Assembly (NCBI GenBank): GCA_900239685.1 | Contig: OENT01000034.1 | Span: 62,001-126,000, forward strand | Origin: Rotaria macrura | Taxonomy: Eukaryota > Rotifera > Eurotatoria > Philodinida > Philodinidae | DNA length: 64,000 bases | Reading direction: 5' to 3' | Part shown: piece after piece, positions 28,158 to 39,737 of the stretch | Position numbering within the stretch: the stretch's first letter is position 1 | How the letters are laid out: each line of letters begins with the position of its first letter | Position numbers and translations under genes: made by a program | Notes under the pieces: generated by a model | What the model was told of the DNA's origin: nothing | The model's database searches: none | The model's input: only the letters and a program-made list of their open reading frames with translations

Positions 28158-29686
28158 ATGTCGATCAATATGATACAACTAATAGTGTTTCTAGCTTTAA
28201 GCAATATAGTTTGTAGCCATTTTCAAGAGCATCTTCCGAAAGTTAGTAGTATTGACAGAGAATTATCATCAATGAATAGCCTCGTCTATTTGATTTGATA
28301 GCGATTGATTATATTTTTTAGGCTCGCCAGTTATCAATGAGACATGTCAGAGGCAATTCATCGAATATTGTAACAACTGATGTTTTAATTATTGGCGCTG
28401 GTCTATCGGGTTTAGAAGCTGCTCGTCTTTTGCAGCAGAACAATGTGAGAACGATTGTTTTAGAAGGACGCAATCGTATCGGTGGTCGAGTTTGGTCTTT
28501 CAAATTGAAGAACAATCATATTTTCGACCTAGGAGCAGCATGGATCCATGGTATAAATGGATCGATTCCGGGTGGTCTGATGACTAATGCATTGTGGGAT
28601 CTTGTACAACAGGCGAAGATTGAAACACGAGGTACCATGCAAAACGATTTACGCATCTTCTATCCGACTAATAGTACAGAGTTCGACTTTCAAACTTGGT
28701 ACAGTGAATATTTACTTTATGTACATGAAAGAATCAAACGACCAGAAGCGAATGAAACATTACAATACTATGCTGATGTGTTTGTCAATTTAAAAAATTT
28801 TACTGATCCTGAGAAACTAGCATTTTATAGTTATTTACATTTTGCCATTGAAAGTTACGAAGGAACTGAACTCAACACTATTGGTAGTAAACGTTTCTTT
28901 GATGTTACTTCTATTCATTATGGTGAAGAGCATGTATTTCATAGAACAGGATACGTAGCACTAATTGAATATTTAGCTAAGGATGTAAAAGACATTCGAC
29001 TTCAACAAATTGTTACAAAAATTAGTTATGGTGCAGAAATGGCTGAAGTTCAAACAAAAGATGGACAAACATATCAGGCTAAATTCATTCTTGTGACAGT
29101 GCCATTGGGAGTATTAAAAGCTCGTTCGATTGAATTCAATCCTCCTCTACCACAATGGAAAATGGATGCTATTGATCGTCTAGGTTTTGGAATATTAGAC
29201 AAAGCTGTCTTGTTATGGGATGAAGCGTGGTGGAATTCAACTGACTACTATTTTTTACGAGTTTCATCAAAACCAAAAGAATTTGGCTATTGGGTCAACG
29301 TGAACAAGTGGAATGACAAGCCAGCTATTGTATGTTATTTCGTTGGCAAAGAAGCTTTTCGATTAGAAACAATGTTGAACAAGTCGCAAGTGATAGAGCA
29401 AGTTCGGCAAACATTACAAGAAATGTTTCCTGATCGAATTGTTCCTCCACCTATTGATAGTGTCATGACTTATTGGAAATTAGACCCTTTTTCCAATGGT
29501 GCATACTCGTATGTATCAGTAAATCAACGATACGAAGATCCTTCATACTTAGCTCAACCAATCAATAACCAATTGTTATTTGCTGGAGAAGCTACTAGTA
29601 CAGATTCGTATGGCTATGCTCATGGTGCTCTAGCGAGTTCTAGGAGAGAAGTGACCAGATTACTCTATCCTTATAGTATGCTTTAA
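28158..29686 (+). CDS. Secreted FAD-dependent amine/polyamine oxidase
   Basis: A flavin monoamine oxidase-family enzyme, most like plant-type polyamine oxidases; the substrate is not determinable from sequence. Two exons, 28158-28241 and 28322-29686, give 482 residues. Exon 1 encodes a signal peptide-like start (IQLIVFLALSNIVCS), so the enzyme should enter the secretory pathway. Exon 2 is one uninterrupted frame with the FAD-binding dinucleotide motif IIGAGLSGLEAARLL, the LEGRNRIGGRV segment and GAAWIHG. It also has VPLGVLK and the C-terminal flavin motif FAGEATSTDSYGYAHGAL. Several N-x-S/T sites are present. The donor at 28242 (GTTAGT) is preferred to GTCTAT at 28286, which would leave an intron of only 36 nt. 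One intron in 1.4 kb is unlike the neighbouring genes and may mark a gene acquired by transfer. Confidence 0.85.
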
Positions 29687-32282
29687 AACACTGTTTAATT
29701 TTTTTCTGATATGTCTTAGTTTGAAAGTCGCAATAACTTGATTTTTAATCATGTTTTTAATCTATGTGTGCTTTTCCAATATAGTGATCGATATTGTGTT
29801 CTCCTTCTTCTTCATTACCCATGTTTCAGTAAATGTTATCATGTTTTTCTATATCTGAATAAAATTGAAAACCGTCGAATGTTTGGCTTTGTATTCATTC
29901 ATTATTTTTTGCAGGCACTTTAGTGTCGTTATCATGTAGAAAAAGCAAACAAAGATGTCGTAGAAAATAAATTGTTGTATATCGAACGTTTTTTCCGAAG
30001 GAGAATTTATGATTTCATTTGACACAAGTTTTATCCTAGACATTCGATTCACTAGTTACTATAATCCAAAGTTAATCGATAGCCTGTTGTTATAATATCA
30101 GTAGTGACATCATATAGAATATAGCACTGTTAAAAATTGGTCTTGTGTCTGCTGCTCGGGAAATAGATAGATAGAAAGCAGTTAATCAAAACTCTAGCAG
30201 ATAAAAAGAAAATTTTTCGAATGAAACTAGCAACTCCATATCTCCTTACCTATCGAAATTCATTATAAATAAAGCAATGGATCAACGCTGAATGTAGATG
30301 ATAACAGTTATGTGAATTCCTTCTTTAAAATAATGATAATGTAAAAGAAAATTATAGTTTATCGATTGAAAATTGTATATTTTAGATGAAGTAAAAAGAA
30401 AACTTCAGAATAAGCCCATCATGATACAAAGATCATTTCTTCAATAGAAATACTGATAAGTAAATATATAGATTAGGAGAGTAATCGAATTGATACCTGA
30501 AAGCCATCAGTATTTAAAAAAATGACATTCTTTAGTTCGTTTACCAAAAATCTTACGATATTAGCGTTATCAGATTGAGACACATGTGTAAGCTTTTTCG
30601 AGAAAAACAATCATCGATTCCTTATATTCCATGCTGACAAGTATTTTCAATTCAATTCTTCATTCAGCTATTTAAAACTCATCGATTGGAGAAGTAGCCC
30701 GATTCTAAATAATATCATGCGTTGTGACCTATGGAAAGTAGAAACGAAGACACAATCAAATAAAGGGCGATTGCGATTGAGAAAGCATACTTTTGTCAAT
30801 ATTTGATAGTGAAAAATTGAGACTCATGTAAGAAAAGTAAGATTAAAGGATATTCATTACGTTTATTCTCAACAAAATTTGATACTCTTCAATATACTTA
30901 AATTCCAATTTACAAAGCATATTATTTTAGTGGATGCGATCAGGCTGAAAATTTCGTTGTAATATTATTTACTATTCTTGGTCCGACATTTGATATGTCG
31001 AGGATGGATGGCCATCTCATAGATTTTTAATTTGTCTTGAACAAATTACCTAACTATTTTTTAATTGATTCAAGTATCATTTTTTCATATGAGAGATTTC
31101 TATTCTGTTGGTAAAAATAGATTGCAATAAGGTAATGTTGACACCATGGCTGATAGATTACATGATGTTGTCAATAAATTATATTGAGTTTTGTGAGAAT
31201 ATGAAAACAAGATAAGAGGATAGACATAAAGAAATTCATGAGGAAAACATGACCAAAGCATTTGAGAAATCGTTCAGAGTTCATACACCGAAGATGATCG
31301 TTTCGCTGGTAATAGCAAACTCAATTGTGCAGATCTGTGTGCATTCGACATAAAATAGACTCTTCTCGAGATAGGCAACAATCTTTTCAAACACTATTCG
31401 TCGTCACAAACTAATCGAAAAGAAATTGAAAAACAGTCCCGAATGATAGTGCATCTTAAGAGTCGTCAAAAACTGCTATGCTAAACGATATATATATATA
31501 TATCTAATATTACAAGAACACATGTATCACTTCTTCTATATTTTATCCTCATAATCCGTCAAGATATGAAATTCTCATCAGAGACATAAATAGTGTTGTT
31601 TTTCTTTCATTTAAATCACCATAAATTTCTGTTTGCCTGTTAAGTTTTTTTCCATCGTGAAAGAAAAAGAAATACTTCATACTGCTTTCCATACATTTTG
31701 TAAAACATTTATTTGAAATACACAGTCGATACATACATACAGACAGTCAAATGAAAAGAAAATAGAGTTCAACATGAATAATCTTTTTGCAATTGATTGT
31801 ATCGATTTTTCTGAAGGAATTTTCTAACAAGAACCAAAAAGAGTAGCATTTGTCACTGTTAGATAAGACAAATATAATAAATATGATTGATACATATTGA
31901 TGAATATGTTATTCGAACGATGATGATGTGGCTAAAAATAAAAATAAAATACAAGATTAACCGTCTGAAATAGCACGAGTGAATGTTATGTTCGGTAAAG
32001 ATTTTCCAAAGTTTTTGGTTTTTCATTATAGCTCACACCAAAATTTTTAGAAAAGTTTCAACTCTTCTTTATTGGAAAGAACACACATACAACTTTCATA
32101 TTTCATTATCTTTAACGAGATATATTCAAGTATTGTTTGACAGACTTGTTATCGAAATAATAAGTTAAGATCGGATGCGAAATTCTGTTTGGTACAAGTC
32201 AGAAATTCTCTTTCCCTAGAAACTTCTTATCTATAAATATGATGGAAGATCTATGGAAAAGAACGATATTCATAATTCAATA
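29687..32282. other. Convergent intergenic gap, no gene seen
   Basis: The region lies between the 3' ends of the amine oxidase and LIN54. It is stop-rich, with an AT run at about 31489-31504. No exons could be assembled. Confidence 0.45.
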
Positions 32283-34890
32283 CTATTTAGGAGAGTTTTC
32301 AGGTTTGTTAAACTTACGAAGACGTCCCAATGCTGATTGCACAATTTGATACATGCATCGTTGAAATTCTTTAATAATAGCTTGTTGAGCATCGACATCA
32401 TTCATTTGATTCATTTCACATTGTTGACCACTAACAAGCAAACAAGTAGCTAAAGCTTCAGTGACTTCCATGTTAAACACATTATTTGGAATGGTTCTAT
32501 AGGATATATACAATGAATGTTTCATAGATAAAGAAAAAAACAACAGTCAAACTATTTTACGTTTCTGCTGGAGGTCCTGTTCGTGGGATTTGATCAAGTG
32601 GAGTTTGTGCCGTTGCTTTTGGTTGACCCGATCGATAGAAACCAACGTTCAGTGGATGTATGGATTGTTCAGTATTTTTACAACCAATGCTAAACATCGA
32701 GCAATTATTGTCAAAACTATTCATATCAGTTAATTAGAAAAAAAATTATTTACCATTTACATAAACTCGTACAAGGTACACGTGACTAAGAAACCAATAT
32801 TAGATGAACGAATATAGAAAACACAAGAATTTATTTACTTCATAACATTCACAGTAACGTTTGTGACAACTTGATTTTTTACACTTCAATAAAAAAAAGA
32901 CAAAATCTTTTAATCGTTTATTGCAGCAACGAATCGATTTGAACATACGTTGCAGCCTTTGAGTGGTCGATCTGTTTGTGGAAGAGTTGAATTAGCTGAA
33001 TTTATTAAAACGAAACAAAGAAAAGGAGGACAGTAGTAGACAAATTATGTTAATACACTAAAAAAATTTGTTTCAAACACAAACCAAATTTGTACATCTT
33101 GGACTTGAATGCATTGGGATTACGTTCAAGTGTAGCAGCTATTGCTTTTGTTCTTTGTTCTTCATGTCTTGTATCATTGTGACAATTTAGACAGGCACAA
33201 TTTTGACAATTAAGTCCATTCGCAAAGCAATCACAATATCTTTGAAGATGGAAAAGTTTATTTTTAATTTTTTCTATATCGATATTTATCTCAACCGACA
33301 ACTCACAATTTAAGACACATCGATTTTGTACAATTACATGGTTTTCTCTGATACTGAACTGGTAAATAATCAGCAGTGGTCGACCTAGATAGTCAGAAAT
33401 AAACTTGCTAATTTATTCATTGAAATAATTAAGAAAAATGATTAGATTAAACTACCTTGTATTGACAGTTGATTGTTCTGCTGGAAAAATATTAGGATTG
33501 ATATTATTTTCTTTTTGAGCTGAATTTAGATCTTGTTGAACTTGCAGCTAAATCCAATAGAAAAGAACAAAAATAAATTACGCTCGCTCAATATAATTTT
33601 AAGGTTCCTTTTTTTAAGGGATATCTTAACAATATTGAAAAGCAAGAATAATGAAATTTGTAATTAGTTCTAAAGAAATATTTCAGATAGGAGTGTGTTC
33701 AATAGAAGAATGACTAAAATTCAATCTTCCTCATTAAAAATTTCTCTGCTTTCTATTTATGCACTGTATACTCTATTTTTTAGAAGTCATTTGGATTCAT
33801 GTTTATTCGTCTTTCAGTCATAGCACTCCAAGAACTGCGAAGAAATATCAAAACGGGTATTTATTTTCTACAGGGCTAGTTGTTTAGTGGTTGCAGAATT
33901 TCATAGACGAAGAAAAAACATCAGTAAATAAAGAACAATACAGATAATTAATAAACTCGATTTTTCAATCCACAGATAAATTTTGATAAAAAAAGCAATA
34001 GAAAGGTACTTCTTCTGATAACACCAAAAAAGAATTTCAATCTCGAAAACAGAGTTCACTTTAAATGAAAGAGATAGTATAAGAATGACTCTAGCGGGAA
34101 TGAAGTCTTTTCATAAGGAAATATTCAGTATTTGATTTTTATAAAAATATCTTATGCAAGTTTTACCGTAACGAGTGGTTGCGTTATTACAAGGCTTCCT
34201 CTTTGTTGAAGCAAAATTTGTTGACCCGATGTTTGAACTAGAATGAAAATATAGTTAGAATTTGAAGAGTCATTTTATTTTTATGGCCTATTCACTTGTA
34301 GACATCTCACTGGGATTAATAAATGTCGACGGTGTTACTAAACGTAAAGTTGAAAAAGAGGCAGAAGTCGCTGATGTTTGTGGAACCATTGTAGCAAGTG
34401 ATACTGCGTTAAGTGGTTGACTTTGCTGTAATACAGTTATTACTTCAGATTTTGGTATAGCTGAAAATGTGATATTCGGATTAATAAAATCTGATGAGTC
34501 AAGAGCGATGCGCTTGTTTGGTTGATGTGGTTCGACATTATCACTCTTCGAAAGACAAAGTTGTCAATAAGAGAAATTAGAATGCTTTTTTTCTAAATTC
34601 TAAATTCAAGTTACTACTGTTTGTAAAATAATTGGTTTAACATCAAGATTTGTTGTTGCTGCTGCTGCTGTTGTTGTTGTTGTTAGTGCTTGATGAATAC
34701 TATCTCGATATGGTTTTACAATAACATTTTTATATGGTATTGTTGAGGATGGCGTCGGTTGTAATGATTGTTGATGAAGAATGATAGGAGGTCGAACAAT
34801 CGAATGACTAGTTACAGTTTGCATAGAAGAATTTGAACATACCGTTGAAGATGATGGAAGAAGAACGATGGAAGGTGGATTACCAGCCAT
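32283..34890 (-). CDS. LIN54: LIN54, DNA-binding subunit of the DREAM/MuvB complex
   Basis: LIN54 binds CHR promoter elements and brings the MuvB core to cell-cycle genes in the nucleus. Eleven minus-strand exons give 461 residues: 34618-34890, 34296-34545, 34167-34237, 33456-33547, 33307-33384, 33085-33239, 32949-32995, 32839-32883, 32754-32785, 32561-32689 and 32283-32496. The two tesmin/CXC zinc repeats are clear. The first starts [18 protein letters not shown]. The second starts [19 protein letters not shown] and ends CKCIGCKN. The tyrosine in each LYCDC/RYCEC stretch is the residue that contacts DNA in the family. The RNPNAFK linker between repeats is conserved. The C-terminal helices (about 70 residues) match the MuvB-binding tail. 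The N-terminal half is Ser/Thr/Gln-rich and includes a Thr-Ala run encoded by triplet repeats near 34655-34690. Confidence 0.93.
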
Positions 34891-35887
34891 CAAAGTTCTT
34901 CTAAGAATATGATGAACTATCTGTCTTTTTCTCAAATGAAACACTTATCGTTACAATCTTCATTCGTTTCGTTCCCGTCCTTTCCTCTTGTCCGTTCACA
35001 ATTTGATTGAAGGAAAGAGTAGTCAATTCGATGATGGTCACAGAGGGCACTATACGACGATATAATACAGCTGACAAAATGCAAGTATATATACTTTACA
35101 ACATTAATAAAAAGCGAAAATACTTCGGACTGATTTCACCTCGTGTATGCTGTTGATTTAGTCAGATTTACGATAGATCAACTTGTTGCAGTATAGGTAT
35201 CAATCAAATATAACATTGAGAAAGACTGTGGTGAATGTCTTGAATACTTGATACTGCACGTAGTTAACATCTAGTTGAATGTTGTTACGCTTCAACCGTT
35301 TATTATATAGCAACATGTGATTTTCATGAATACCAACAATTGCAAGATGAAAAATATAAGTGTTGAGAGAAACGTTTCAATAGTAGATACTCGTTGTTTG
35401 ATGATTTCAAAAGTATGTCATCAAGAAGGTATCTCTTCTTTATATTTTCGGTTGTTACCTAAACGTTGTTAATTATTTCATTTGAATTTAGGAAACATTC
35501 TACGTGACAACTATGTATGAGGATAACAGTGACTAGAATTATTGCTCTTTCTTTAAGAGCAATTGTCGAGAGCGAAAAAAAACCAAAAAAATGTTTTCTT
35601 CAATTAATTATTTATCTAGGTGAATGGCTATCTATATGGTGCTTGAATGGATCCTTTTGAAACATAATTTTTTTAAGTGACAGCGAACAATTATCTTCCC
35701 TGCAAAATATTTCAAAGAAAACATGTTAGCCATTAATTGTGCATCAGATTGCCTCTTGCATGTTGCATGTGATCAACGACTCATTAAGTATCTATTCAAA
35801 GAAAAAGAGACAAAATGACATCGGTCCGATTTGAAATTAAGCCGCGTAGGGTAGCATAATGAAACATCATTCAAGTCGAATTATCGC
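34891..35887. other. Intergenic between LIN54 and orphan gene
   Basis: This is the divergent gap that should contain the LIN54 promoter. A splice-acceptor-like pyrimidine-AG lies 10 nt upstream of the LIN54 ATG (minus strand, 34901-34902). Nothing coding is seen. Confidence 0.45.
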
Positions 35888-36965
35888 ATGGCAAAGCACA
35901 ATGAACACGAGCGAAAAGCAAATTATTGTGATGAAAGAAAATGGTATGCGTACGTTACAATAGTGACGCTTGTCCTTGTCGTTAACTTCTTAGTTAAGTG
36001 TTTTTTCTTCAAGATAAAATTACACGATAAAACGCAGAACGCAAAGCGTTACGGCGCAGTTCGGGTGTAGCAACGTAATTTTTGTTACATTTATTTTGCA
36101 GATTCATAACAGCCTCACTACTGCATCATATATCTATGTGGTTTTTAGAACGTATTCTTTGCAGTCTCGGTGACATTAAAACTGCTAGTTCAGTTCGTAA
36201 TATGTGCACACGACTGAATGCAACCACAAATGGTTACCGACAAAATGAAGTAAATTTCTAATCTATGTCTATGTTTTTCTTTCTTTCTTTTTTTTTTCTG
36301 AAGTATCAGATCAAGTATTCAATGTGTATTCTTTTTACTTAGGTATTCACGAAATTAAGCTGTCAGATAAAATCTGACAGCTATATTAGAGCACAACATC
36401 TGGCAGATTACTCTCAAAATAGCAGGGTATGATTCTTTTGTTCGTTCATGTATTCCAGAATAAATTTATTATTATGAAATATAGAAACATAGGAAACTGG
36501 ATGTTAACATCAAAGAAGTATATCAGAGGTTCTTCAAAATTCTGGCATACATGTTAAAATATACGAACGTACGAATCATTTTTCATTCTCACTCACATTT
36601 TTTAATTGCATGATTCTAAATAGGAAATAATTATTCCCGATTTCTTGGACAATATAATTAATCATGAGAATGGACTCAATGTTACCAGAATATTTTTAAT
36701 TGACATCGTAAGAAACATATTTTCCTTGGTGGTCCATATTCTTATGTACATTATTTTACATAGTTCATAAACACATCAGATCTTCAATACAATAAGATTG
36801 ATGATGGAAATGTTCAGTATTCAATTGAAATATTAAAAGATACTATGGTGAGATATAATTTTTCATGAATCTATTGTATCGCTTAATTTTATATTTACTC
36901 GTAGATATTTATTATGTATCATGTTTATTTGAATCACATAGGTTGTTCTAAGTTACATTATTTGA
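35888..36965 (+). CDS. Orphan single-pass membrane glycoprotein candidate
   Basis: I recognise no family. The model is 35888-36047, 36149-36249, 36343-36426, 36624-36707, 36764-36847 and 36942-36965, giving 178 residues. The last four introns each have GT and AG borders and keep the frame in phase 0. Exon 1 has a charged N-terminus followed by one hydrophobic segment (YVTIVTLVLVVNFLVKCFFF), the layout of a type II membrane protein. Downstream are three N-x-S/T sequons (LNATT, LNVTR, INTSD) and three cysteines, consistent with a lumenal or extracellular side. Three neighbouring exons are all exactly 84 nt. The join between exons 1 and 2 is the weak point: an alternative gene could start at the ATG at 36136, without the membrane segment. 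The final exon encodes only seven residues. It could also be a decayed or truncated copy of a larger gene. Confidence 0.42.
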
Positions 36966-38377
36966 CTAAAACATTACAAATCTATCGTGTGACTGTGACT
37001 GATCTTTTACTGAAATATCTCATATTCAAATTTTATTATCCATAAAACCGAATATTATTTACTACGTGCATCACCAAATGAATTTAACTGATCGGTTGGA
37101 GAATGGATAACATGGATATTTCTTGTTTTCTTTCAAGTTTTGTATATTGAGCAATGAAAATGATGATCATGATGTGACAATAAAATGCCAAAAAAATAGA
37201 AGAGAAAATTCTATGGCAATCGATTGTTATCGGTTGTAGTATCAAATCAAAATAATGTTTGTTTTCTTGTATAAAACTATCGACTTATGGAATAATAAAA
37301 AGTGAAAGAAAAGATGAAATAATAACGTCATATAGACGATTATCGTTAACTTTGAGTACGTCACTGTAGAAATCACATATGATGAAACAGTAAAAAAAAT
37401 ACTCATTATTTTTCAATTAAACAAAGTCAATGTTACTAGCAGGTGATTATTCAAACTTTAATCGAACTTGTGCAGAAGTGATACAATATTATTGTTTCCC
37501 TAAGGATTCAAATAATTGCCATTGATTGAAACTCTGCATATTGAAAGAACTCAGGAAAAGGTCCAATCGATTCGAGGATACGTAAAAAATTCTTTATTCA
37601 AGTTTTCTGATAAATGAAACCTGTAACTTGACAATGTAAGTTATGTAGTGGCTGTTTTATTTCTATTGTGCTTGTAACGGAAACAATAAATTAAATATGA
37701 AATAAAACTTATGTTTAAACTGTGGCTATGAAGAAAAGACGCACTCTGATTTTCATTAGTGCATGACATGCGATTCCTCAGGCATTTACTTTCCCTTCAA
37801 TGACGTGCCTCTCCAAAATACTTCAGACTTCAATGAATTAAGCACGTAACTACTAAAATTAAATCATCCCACATTTTAGAACAATAATAGCTTCAGTTCA
37901 AACACTAATGAACAGTTTTCATGAAAATAAATCGCTTATTTTTTCTGATTATCAAAGTAGACTCGGAACTTCTTTTAAAACGTTTTGGAGTAGTTCTGCA
38001 CAGTTGATAAATGATTCATATAAATTCGAAATCATATTCAAATATTGATGGGATATATTGAATTCGATAGGCAATACTTTCTAAGTAGAACGGAGCTATT
38101 CGAAATACTTGAATACTATAGTAATTATTATATAGTATAGCCGAAAGAAGAGAACTCTCAGAGATTTCCATAGATGTCAGATATGTGTGATGGAAGCATA
38201 ATAACATCAGTGGATCAGAGACGTAGCCAATAGTAATCGACAATATTTCAGTGATTTGTTTTTCACGAGTTACTAGAACGAGGAAGATAATCAATTGGCA
38301 TTCTAATCGAAAGAGGCAGAATAGAAAGCAAGCCTTAGTGGTCACAGCCTCTTGATCCATCAAATGTCAATCAGTTT
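36966..38377. other. Intergenic, no gene seen
   Basis: AT-rich sequence with no assembled exon. A minus-strand open frame at 38016-38363 abuts the LysM gene start, but it has no recognisable motif or plausible partner exons and is left out. Confidence 0.4.
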
Positions 38378-39324
38378 ATGGATCAAATATCAACTGAAAT
38401 ATCAACAATTGGTTCAATCGGTTCAACAACAATGCCTACGGAAAGGCGTGCTCTTAGCGAAGTAATGCATAGTACAAAACGTTCAGGTGGTAATTACGGT
38501 AGTTTGGCTAAATCAAAATTACAGCCAACATATTATGTTTGTCACAAAGTTGAACCCAGTGATACAATGCAAAGGCTTGCCTTAAAATATAGTACCACTG
38601 TGTGTATTCATTTTATCAATATGTGAGAGGCGAGACAATCAAAGTGTTTTGCTTTTTGCTTTTTTTTAAAGATTCAAGAGATCAAGCGAGTTAACAAGTT
38701 GTGGTCGGACGCTGAATTAAATCTACTTGAAAATGTATATATTTCTGTTAATCCATCGCAATTATCAACACTACGCACATTGTATCCGACATTAGATATC
38801 GTTCAAAATCCATCAACGGCAAGTAACAGTTCAAGAAAATCATTAACGACTGCGAACACAATCGATGAAACAGCAGCATCAAATCAGACATCTGATAGTT
38901 CAGTTTCTACTCCGACAACGACAACATCTACGTATGAAGATTATTTTTCTAAAATTGATCAACAAATTCGAACATCGAAAAAATCTTTGCAATCATTCGA
39001 TGTTCATAAGCAACATTCAAAGTATAATAAAAATTGAATTAATAAAATCTTTCGATCAAAACATATTCATCCAAAATATTTAGATCACAATCGAATGATA
39101 ATTCTTTCTCATCGCAAACATCCAATGATAATAATAATGACGAATTAAATTCATCTCAAAATGGTCGGTCAACAACATGGAATAACGGGAGACATAAGGG
39201 TATTCATCATCTAACCGATAATAGTGTATTTGTCAATATAACGAGTAACAATACACGGGAAAAACATGTTTCAGCTGCACTTGAACGAATTCGACGTGAA
39301 AGAGATGATTTCGATGAATTATAA
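38378..39324 (+). CDS. LYSMD: LysM domain protein, LYSMD1/2-like
   Basis: Three exons, 38378-38599, 38672-39021 and 39084-39324, give 270 residues. A single LysM domain runs from VCHKVEPSDTMQRLALKYSTT at the end of exon 1 into IQEIKRVNKLWSDAELNLLENVYISV at the start of exon 2, split at the intron as in other LYSMD genes. No membrane segment or signal peptide is present. This points to the cytosolic LYSMD1/2 branch rather than the membrane-bound LYSMD3/4. A second short conserved-looking piece, EDYFSKIDQQIRTSKKS, resembles the helix after the linker in LYSMD1/2. The C-terminus is Asn/Ser-rich and ends in a basic helix (ALERIRRERDDF). The animal function is poorly defined; the fold binds N-acetylglucosamine polymers in other organisms. 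Confidence 0.85.
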
Positions 39325-39737
39325 AAGTAAAAAGAATACTGAATCATCAATCTATAATAAAGTTATTATTGTGTGTGTTGTCTGTAATATGTATTTATGT
39401 ATCACTTTTATCTTTAATGACAAAATTTATTTATTGAATGCATTGATGTAAAGCATATTTTTTTGTTTCTTGAATGAATAACAATTATTTACAAGCAAAC
39501 TAAATAAATACTCATTTCATTATTTGGTTTTGTTTCATTTTTCGTGTAATCTTCCGATCGTTGTCATGTAAAATGTCATAAAAATGTTTTTGTTTTTTGT
39601 GCTTGTCTCGAATTTTAAGTGTCTTTGAATTTTAAACAAACAAGATGAGAGTTTTTAAAAAAATGGAAGTTGAATGATTTATTTGACACTACATATTAGT
39701 GTAATTATTTAATTATAGATTCAGACACGAAAACAGA
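39325..39737. other. Short gap upstream of BCKDHA
   Basis: No coding sequence is seen. An AG preceded by an AT/T-rich stretch at 39717-39718 lies 20 nt before the BCKDHA ATG and may be a splice acceptor for a leader. Confidence 0.4.

Noticed and set aside
38016..38363. 115-codon minus-strand frame next to the LysM gene
   Set aside because: It has unusual composition, no motif and no supporting exons.
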